The notes beneath the pieces are model-generated. The model was not told the origin of the DNA, did no database searches, and saw nothing but the letters and a program-made list of their open reading frames with translations. From NCBI RefSeq assembly GCF_000524195.1, contig NW_020170414.1, positions 551,663-615,662 of the forward strand: DNA of 64,000 bases. Reading direction: 5' to 3'. Position 1 is the stretch's first letter. Each line of letters opens with the position of its first letter. Origin of the DNA: Echinococcus granulosus. Its lineage: Eukaryota; Platyhelminthes; Cestoda; Cyclophyllidea; Taeniidae. Shown in pieces: positions 63,701 through 64,000 of the stretch. Position numbers and translations under genes: made by a program.

Positions 63701-63754
63701 CTTTGTCATCAAGGCCAGTAATCCAAGCCCAATATTTTGGAACTGGTTTTATCT
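51783..63754 (-). CDS. Giant tandem Ig-like repeat protein, 3' part (matrix or perlecan-like)
   Basis: At least 31 minus-strand exons (about 1,990 residues). The 5' end lies beyond the window. Exons in transcription order: 63754-63647, 63542-63249, 63103-63002, 62914-62609, 62276-62175, 62053-61790, 61342-61244, 60908-60579, 60339-60244, 60155-59853, 59711-59613, 59537-59193, 59126-59025, 58796-58699, 58575-58320, 58238-58137, 58065-57757, 57686-57597, 57519-57205, 56573-56472, 56267-55947, 55707-55606, 55089-54784, 54677-54580, 54357-54057, 53557-53456, 53207-52950, 52823-52663, 52588-52411, 52294-52096, 51912-51783. Phases match at all joins. Eleven divergent modules have a GLDxxG block, a Cys in a TLTCxA-type strand, a GYSWxF-type Trp, and RGRCxV. 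The last four are closer to ordinary Ig domains (EGQYRCRVSH, SGTYTCTRTNEHG). No transmembrane segment was seen. An extracellular-matrix role resembling perlecan is inference; titin-like or hemicentin-like proteins are alternatives. Confidence 0.8.
54784..57686 (-). other. Three consecutive Ig-like modules lacking both disulfide cysteines
   Basis: Modules encoded by 57686-57597 + 57519-57205, 56573-56472 + 56267-55947, and 55707-55606 + 55089-54784. In the B-strand position the sequence reads MIATVTG, TVVATG and MRAVVKG where other modules have LxCxA. In the partner position it reads VRGRAVV, LVRMTAL and VRGRARV where others have RGRC. The tryptophan (GWEW, GYGW, GYSW) is kept in all three, so the fold is probably retained without the buried disulfide. 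Confidence 0.8.
62996..63001 (-). promoter_or_regulatory. Non-canonical GC donor splice site
   Basis: The exon 63103-63002 ends GAAG and is followed by GCGAGT instead of GTGAGT. The phase (1) and the next exon's acceptor (62914) fit perfectly, and no GT alternative nearby keeps the frame. This matches the known minor class of GC-AG introns. Confidence 0.7.
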
Positions 63755-64000
63755 CTACAAATTAAAATTTTTGAAATAATCGCTTGTTTGGTGTCGTGGC
63801 ATCAAATCTATTTGCCAGAAAGTCAGAAAAGCACGGAAAATCTACTTGAGGATATGAGAATCATCTTATCAAACAGCGATTTAGTAGGTTGGCAACGAGA
63901 TCTGATAGAAGATCGAAGTCAAGTCAACTCTTTTTAATACTAGTAATGAAAAAAAAAAACGAATTTAAGGATAACCCTGATAATCGAAGCAATGATTATC

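Noticed and set aside
1..64000. CRISPR arrays, bacterial operons, phage, tRNA or rRNA genes
   Set aside because: No regularly spaced repeats, no tRNA cloverleaf or rRNA motif, and gene structure is clearly eukaryotic with introns.

Overview
The window is eukaryotic nuclear DNA, most likely from a parasitic flatworm, with a tapeworm (perhaps a diphyllobothriidean) as my best guess. The reasons are intron-rich genes with very short introns near the 5' end (29, 31, 34, 35 and 38 bp), small flatworm-like intergenic distances on the right side, degraded Ty3/gypsy and piggyBac copies, and a moderate AT bias. The species assignment is inference; nothing in the sequence names it. One 100-base N gap lies at 36017-36116.

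Layout. Bases 1 to about 18,000 hold no gene I can support. They contain diverged copies of two unclassified repeat families and a small gypsy integrase fragment. From 18 kb the window is gene-rich: an intronless calaxin/EFCAB1-like gene (18021-19037, +); a nine-exon nucleostemin-family GTPase, GNL3/GNL3L (21095-23508, +); a decayed Ty3/gypsy element on the minus strand (about 23.8-28.06 kb); the eleven-exon microprocessor gene DGCR8/Pasha (28680-34671, +), with an 851-bp piggyBac remnant inside its fifth intron; a second gypsy gag fragment beside the assembly gap (35.9-36.8 kb); the gamma-tubulin complex gene GCP3 (about 37.4-44.9 kb, +); the mitochondrial ribosomal protein gene MRPS16 (46571-48899, +); and, on the minus strand from about 51.4 kb to beyond the right edge, at least 31 exons of a giant protein made of about 15 tandem Ig-like modules.

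The genes are unrelated housekeeping or structural genes: ciliary motility, ribosome biogenesis, pri-miRNA processing, microtubule nucleation, mitochondrial translation and a probable extracellular-matrix protein. They show no sign of forming one pathway. Exon structures were rebuilt by hand from reading frame, splice-site consensus and family alignment. Every junction given has a matching phase unless stated.

The most unusual signal is the Ig-like gene. Eleven modules are mostly built from a short exon (about 90-108 bp, strands A-B) plus a long exon (about 260-345 bp, strands C-G), with phase-1 introns between them. In three consecutive modules both disulfide cysteines are missing together, while the other eight modules keep both. 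Other points of note are the apparent loss of canonical EF-hands in the calaxin-like protein, a GC-AG intron, a 29-bp intron, and a probable assembly duplication around the gap.
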